Assembly (NCBI GenBank): GCA_034509925.1
Contig: CM067529.1
Coordinates: forward strand, 5,773,001 to 5,837,000
DNA: 64,000 nt
Source: Hirudinaria manillensis
Taxonomy: Eukaryota; Annelida; Clitellata; Hirudinida; Hirudinidae
Direction of reading: 5' to 3'
The translations under genes were made by a program, and so were the position numbers. Shown one piece after another: positions 60,601-64,000 of the stretch (positions are counted from its first letter, which is position 1; the number at the start of each line of letters is the position of its first letter). The notes below the pieces were generated by a model. It searched no databases and was not told the DNA's origin. It worked only from the letters and a program-made list of their open reading frames with translations.

Positions 60601-63600
60601 TAGAAGACACTGGTCTCAAGTCATGGTTGATAGATTGTAATCGATCTTATCCACACGACTACAGAAGTTCTCGGCCTGGAATTGACAACGTGGACTGCTT
60701 TGAAAACTCCACTTCAACGGCTTCGATGAAGATCACGAACGCTGCCTTCACCTGGAATGAACCTCACCGTGTCAACGGAATAATCGTGGCATACTGGCTG
60801 AAAGTAGAAAACACCGAGGACATGGTTCATTTATCGTTATATTTATAGGATCATTATATTGTTTTGTATTCAGATAAATGTTTATTCTTCAGTTGGCATC
60901 TATTTCCATATGCATTAACCGTGAAGAGTTTCTGGCACTCGACATGGAAGTGAGACTCCATCTGATGCCTGGAAATTATTCGTGGAAGGTTAAGGCTATG
61001 TCACTTGCTGGAAATAGCACGTGGTCAGGAGCGCATTACCTTGCCGTACCCGGGGTCTCAAATGATATCAGTAATAGATGAAAATATCTAAAGAATGTCA
61101 AAAGTCGTTCGTAAAAAACATATTTAAAATACTCTAGGCCGAAGGATTTCGTTTTTGGCAATCGTCGTTTCATTGGTTCTATGCGTCTTCCTGGTCGTAT
61201 GTGTTGTCATCATCTACCGATTGATCCACAGGGCCAAAATAAAAGCGTATCTGTTTTTAACGATCAGGATGTGACAATTATTTTACTAAAACTTTATTTA
61301 ATTTTCAGACGAGATGCTTATCTGAAGATATCTCTTAATCCCAACTATCTCGGTAAGGCAAAAATTAATATTTTTTTTTATATCAAACGTAATTTTTTAA
61401 GAGTTTAGAAAATGGGAAGTCCCAAAGGAAGACATCACGATCTCTGAAATTATTGGAAAGGGTCAGTTTGGTCACGTGCACAAAGGTCTTTTGAAAAAAG
61501 ATTCTCAATCAATTCCGGTAGCAATAAAGGTGCTCAGAAGAAACATTGTTAAAGCAATTGTTAAACATATTAACTATATAATGTGATTGATAGCGTTTCA
61601 ATTGTTTGTTTGTTTTTTCAGAAATTTATTGCTATCTATATCGATGGTTATTAATTGTTTGTCCACAGATTGTCAGAGAAATGTCAATTGCCAGCAAAAT
61701 GCAATTTTTCAATGAAATTGCAGTCATGGGGTAATTTCAAGCTATCATGAATTTAGAAATGCGGATATTTTAATAATTATATGTTTAATGCTTAAGAATT
61801 CGTTAAAATTACGTGTGAATTATTCATTCAGAGATTTCGACAGTTATCACGTTGTCAAATTGCTTGGAATTTCCTGCAATGACCTGTCGCATTTATTAAT
61901 CATGGAGCTTCTGGACAATGGAGACCTTCTGTCCTTTCTCAGGAAATGTCGACGTGATGCACAGGTCAGTTTGATATTTTAAAAAATAAACTTTCAAGAA
62001 ATCATGTTTATTTTAAATATTTTTAAAATCAAATTACGAACAGGAGGCCAAAAGTTATTTCGATGACAACTTATAGTGAGTCGAAATCTTGACTATTATT
62101 GAATTTGTGACAGAGTTTACTTCATCATTCTTAATGCGCAATCATAAATTACGATTGACAGAAAGCATGATTGCATTAAAATGTTCTAAAATCTATTTAT
62201 TAGTGATTGCAACTGGATCCATGATATTCTGGATTCTCCCGAACCAAACTTCGAAGGGCAGGAAGATTCAACTATTAATCCAAGGTCACACGATCATTTA
62301 AACGAAACGCTTTTCGTCGGCATGGCTGCAGAGGTAGCAGATGGAATGGCTTACTTGGCGTCGAAAAAACTTATCCATGGAGACCTAGCTGCAAGAAATT
62401 GTCTCCTCGATTCTCAGCTCGTGGTAAAAGTGTCTGGTCAGTAGTTGTCCAAATTAGCAATATTTTTGAATATGCATTCAAGCGTGTAATTACGACTCAC
62501 TCACAGCTGAGCGAAACCTCCTCGAAGCATACGACAGGAATCTTTAAAGGAGTTCTTCCGTCTTCAAACGTTTCGACACACGCATCTCTACTTTTTCGGG
62601 TATGGGCCGCATCTCCTGATCAGCCGGATGTCAGTCCATTTCCTTCCTGAATTTTACCTTATTCAACTATGGGAGGCTCTCATTATTTGTCTTATGTATG
62701 TCGCTCATTGCTGGACTCAGCTGGAGCGACTCAGAAAGCTCACTGACTTCTTTATGTCGCTTTACGAACTATTTTGCACGCTTCATTCTTCGACTATGTG
62801 AGCTTTTATTCGGTCTTTTTGTGTTTGGTCCTTGTTCTCTCCAGTTGACTGAGTCAAGCTCTCGGTGGCTTTTTCACACTTCGTCTCAATATCTAAAAAA
62901 ACTGGCATTTTATGTTTTCTTCAAAGCGGCCGTCGATTTGGAAATTTTAGGGACTCGGCCGGGGACCAAACTCATGTATTCACGTGTATATCATACATAC
63001 GACGTGATTTATATTGCGACGTATTTTTCTTACTGATGTTATTGAGCCGTTGCATATTTAATACAAGTTTGTCAATTATTGATTCTGTTACTCAAACTTC
63101 AATTTCTTCACGTCAATCGAAGACTTTGGAATGACTTTAAAGATGGATGCCAGGGATTGTCATGAAATAGATGGATTCTCAAAAATCAAAAACTGTCTCC
63201 CAGTAAGATGGATGGCCCCTGAGGTTCTCAAGGCTTCAGTTTTTAGCGGGAAAAGTGACGTATGGTAAGGCTTACTTGCTACGAGGTTGAATTTGAAACT
63301 AAATCAATTTTAGTAATCGTAATTTTGAAGGTCATACGGTATTTTGTTGTGGGAAATTTTCTCATTTGGAATCCGACCATATGCAAGTTTATCGAACGAT
63401 GAAGTAAAGAAATTTGTTTCCAGTGGCGGAAAATTGGAATGTCCCAGGGAATGTCCAAAAATTGCGTTAGTGTTTTAGAGAAAAGTTATTGGAGAGCTCT
63501 TCTGTAGGTGTATTGAGTTCGGATTTATAAAATTCAGTGACAAAGACCAATGAAATTTATAAATTAATCAAAGTGATCAAGTACAATATATTTCCATGAG

Positions 63601-63817
63601 ATCATCAGTTTAACTTTGCATATTTTTTTTTTATATTAGATATTAAAAATTTTAATAAAATCCATTTCATAGGGCAGAAATTATGGAAGCCTGTTGGAAT
63701 TCAAAACCAAAGGACAGGCCAAACTTTGTTGAAATCATAAAGAGAATCGTTCAATTTTCAAAACCTGGATTTATTTCTCAATCTTATTATGGTCGCAACA
63801 TCGACTATGCTGGATAA
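54517..63817 (+). CDS. INSR: Insulin/IGF receptor-like tyrosine kinase (5' exon missing)
   Basis: Twenty-eight exons found: 54517-54648, 55030-55183, 55250-55451, 55775-55918, 56049-56230, 56421-56583, 56909-57004, 57291-57444, 57672-57839, 57979-58049, 58307-58433, 58767-58990, 59175-59345, 59412-59979, 60080-60176, 60407-60488, 60586-60824, 60893-61070, 61138-61246, 61309-61352, 61402-61529, 61669-61730, 61832-61964, 62044-62075, 62204-62436, 63123-63264, 63331-63465, 63673-63817; about 1437 residues, every junction in phase. Order: L1 ([21 protein letters not shown]), furin-like Cys-rich region ([10 protein letters not shown]), L2 ([15 protein letters not shown]), three fibronectin-III domains with the CCKC insert-domain cysteines, transmembrane segment, juxtamembrane NPNYL, kinase ([32 protein letters not shown]). 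Insulin-type receptors are disulfide-linked dimers driving growth and metabolism. Odd points: HGD for HRD, no activation-loop tyrosine, no dibasic alpha/beta cleavage site, short C-tail. AATAAA at 63871. Confidence 0.93.
57515..57665. repeat. (ATT)n/(ATC)n microsatellite in an intron
   Basis: A long TTA/ATT trinucleotide run ending in about nine ATC units, in the receptor-kinase intron 57445-57671. It makes artefactual poly-Ile frames on both strands. Confidence 0.97.
62437..63122. other. Largest kinase-domain intron, unlike its neighbours in composition
   Basis: The 686-bp intron between the catalytic-loop exon and the DFG exon is visibly less AT-rich at 62495-62960 and is open in several frames, with recurring GACTCA/GACTGAGTCA words (62694-62850). 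No transposase, RT or gene domain is recognised; possibly a remnant of an inserted element. Confidence 0.4.
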
Positions 63818-63870
63818 ACTTTTAAATTTTAACAAACTGTGCTTCAATTCATTTAGTCAAACATTTTGCA

Positions 63871-63876
63871 AATAAA
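63871..63876 (+). terminator. Poly(A) signal of the INSR-like gene
   Basis: AATAAA 54 nt downstream of the stop codon. Confidence 0.65.
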
Positions 63877-64000
63877 GCATGGTTTTGTAGATTTCGAGGG
63901 ATCGTGAATTATTAAGCAAGTTAATTATCGCCTTCCTTTGCGTAAATTGTTGGTCATCAAGTGACCCCATACAAGAATTGATTCCCATTTGCAATGTTTT

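Noticed and set aside
62698-63134. Overlapping 112- and 89-residue open frames
   Set aside because: They fall in the intron between the catalytic-loop and DFG exons of the kinase, show no homology, and overlap each other in two frames.
1-64000. tRNA, rRNA genes and CRISPR arrays
   Set aside because: No B-box-like tRNA core with a cloverleaf, no rRNA segment around the R2-type element, and no spaced direct-repeat array were found by reading.

Overview
The window is animal nuclear DNA: AT-rich sequence with multi-exon genes, short introns (mostly under 700 bp) carrying GT/GC donors and AG acceptors, and products specific to animals (insulin/IGF-receptor-type kinase, caprin, EVI5, AIG1/ADTRP). 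I cannot fix the phylum. A 7-dehydrocholesterol reductase argues against sterol-auxotrophic insects and nematodes, and the compact genes and divergence argue against a vertebrate. Exon models were built by hand from splice sites, reading phase and family knowledge; all multi-exon models given as firm close in frame.

Layout: 157-2819 (+) C-terminal half of the mitochondrial aspartate/glutamate carrier; 3747-4896 (-) SSAT-family polyamine/thialysine acetyltransferase; 6812-8587 (+) 7-dehydrocholesterol reductase; 8.6-11.2 kb non-coding with a two-copy repeat; 11182-12176 (-) AIG1/ADTRP family hydrolase; 13645-18032 (-) EVI5 RabGAP; 18617-20610 (+) RFC2; 21920-23132 (+) a small secreted protein of a beta-sandwich family; 24120-24924 (-) an unrecognised 115-aa protein, head-to-head with 25160-26509 (+) ATP synthase delta subunit; 27300-32977 (+) caprin; 33921-36676 (+) a larger secreted paralogue of the 22-kb gene; about 36993-40935 an R2-type non-LTR retrotransposon with an intact ORF; 42765-45678 (-) an arrestin-domain protein with a C-terminal PPxY; 46670-47623 (+) an intronless single-pass membrane protein; 49-50 kb two small uncertain genes; 50688-51993 (-) an AT-hook/UIM-like nuclear protein; 54517-63817 (+) an insulin-receptor-like tyrosine kinase whose first exon(s) were not found.

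The genes are mostly unrelated housekeeping and signalling genes, with no operon-like logic apart from likely shared promoters between divergent pairs (EVI5/RFC2 and the 115-aa gene/ATP5F1D).

The most notable points are: (1) the insulin-receptor-like kinase has HGD in place of HRD and no tyrosine in its activation loop, which together suggest regulation unlike classical insulin receptors; (2) an apparently intact R2-clade retrotransposon lies outside rDNA next to TAA/GAT microsatellite, with a potentially structured 5' end; (3) two linked genes belong to a secreted beta-sandwich family I do not recognise; (4) the AIG1/ADTRP homologue appears to lack the catalytic threonine.
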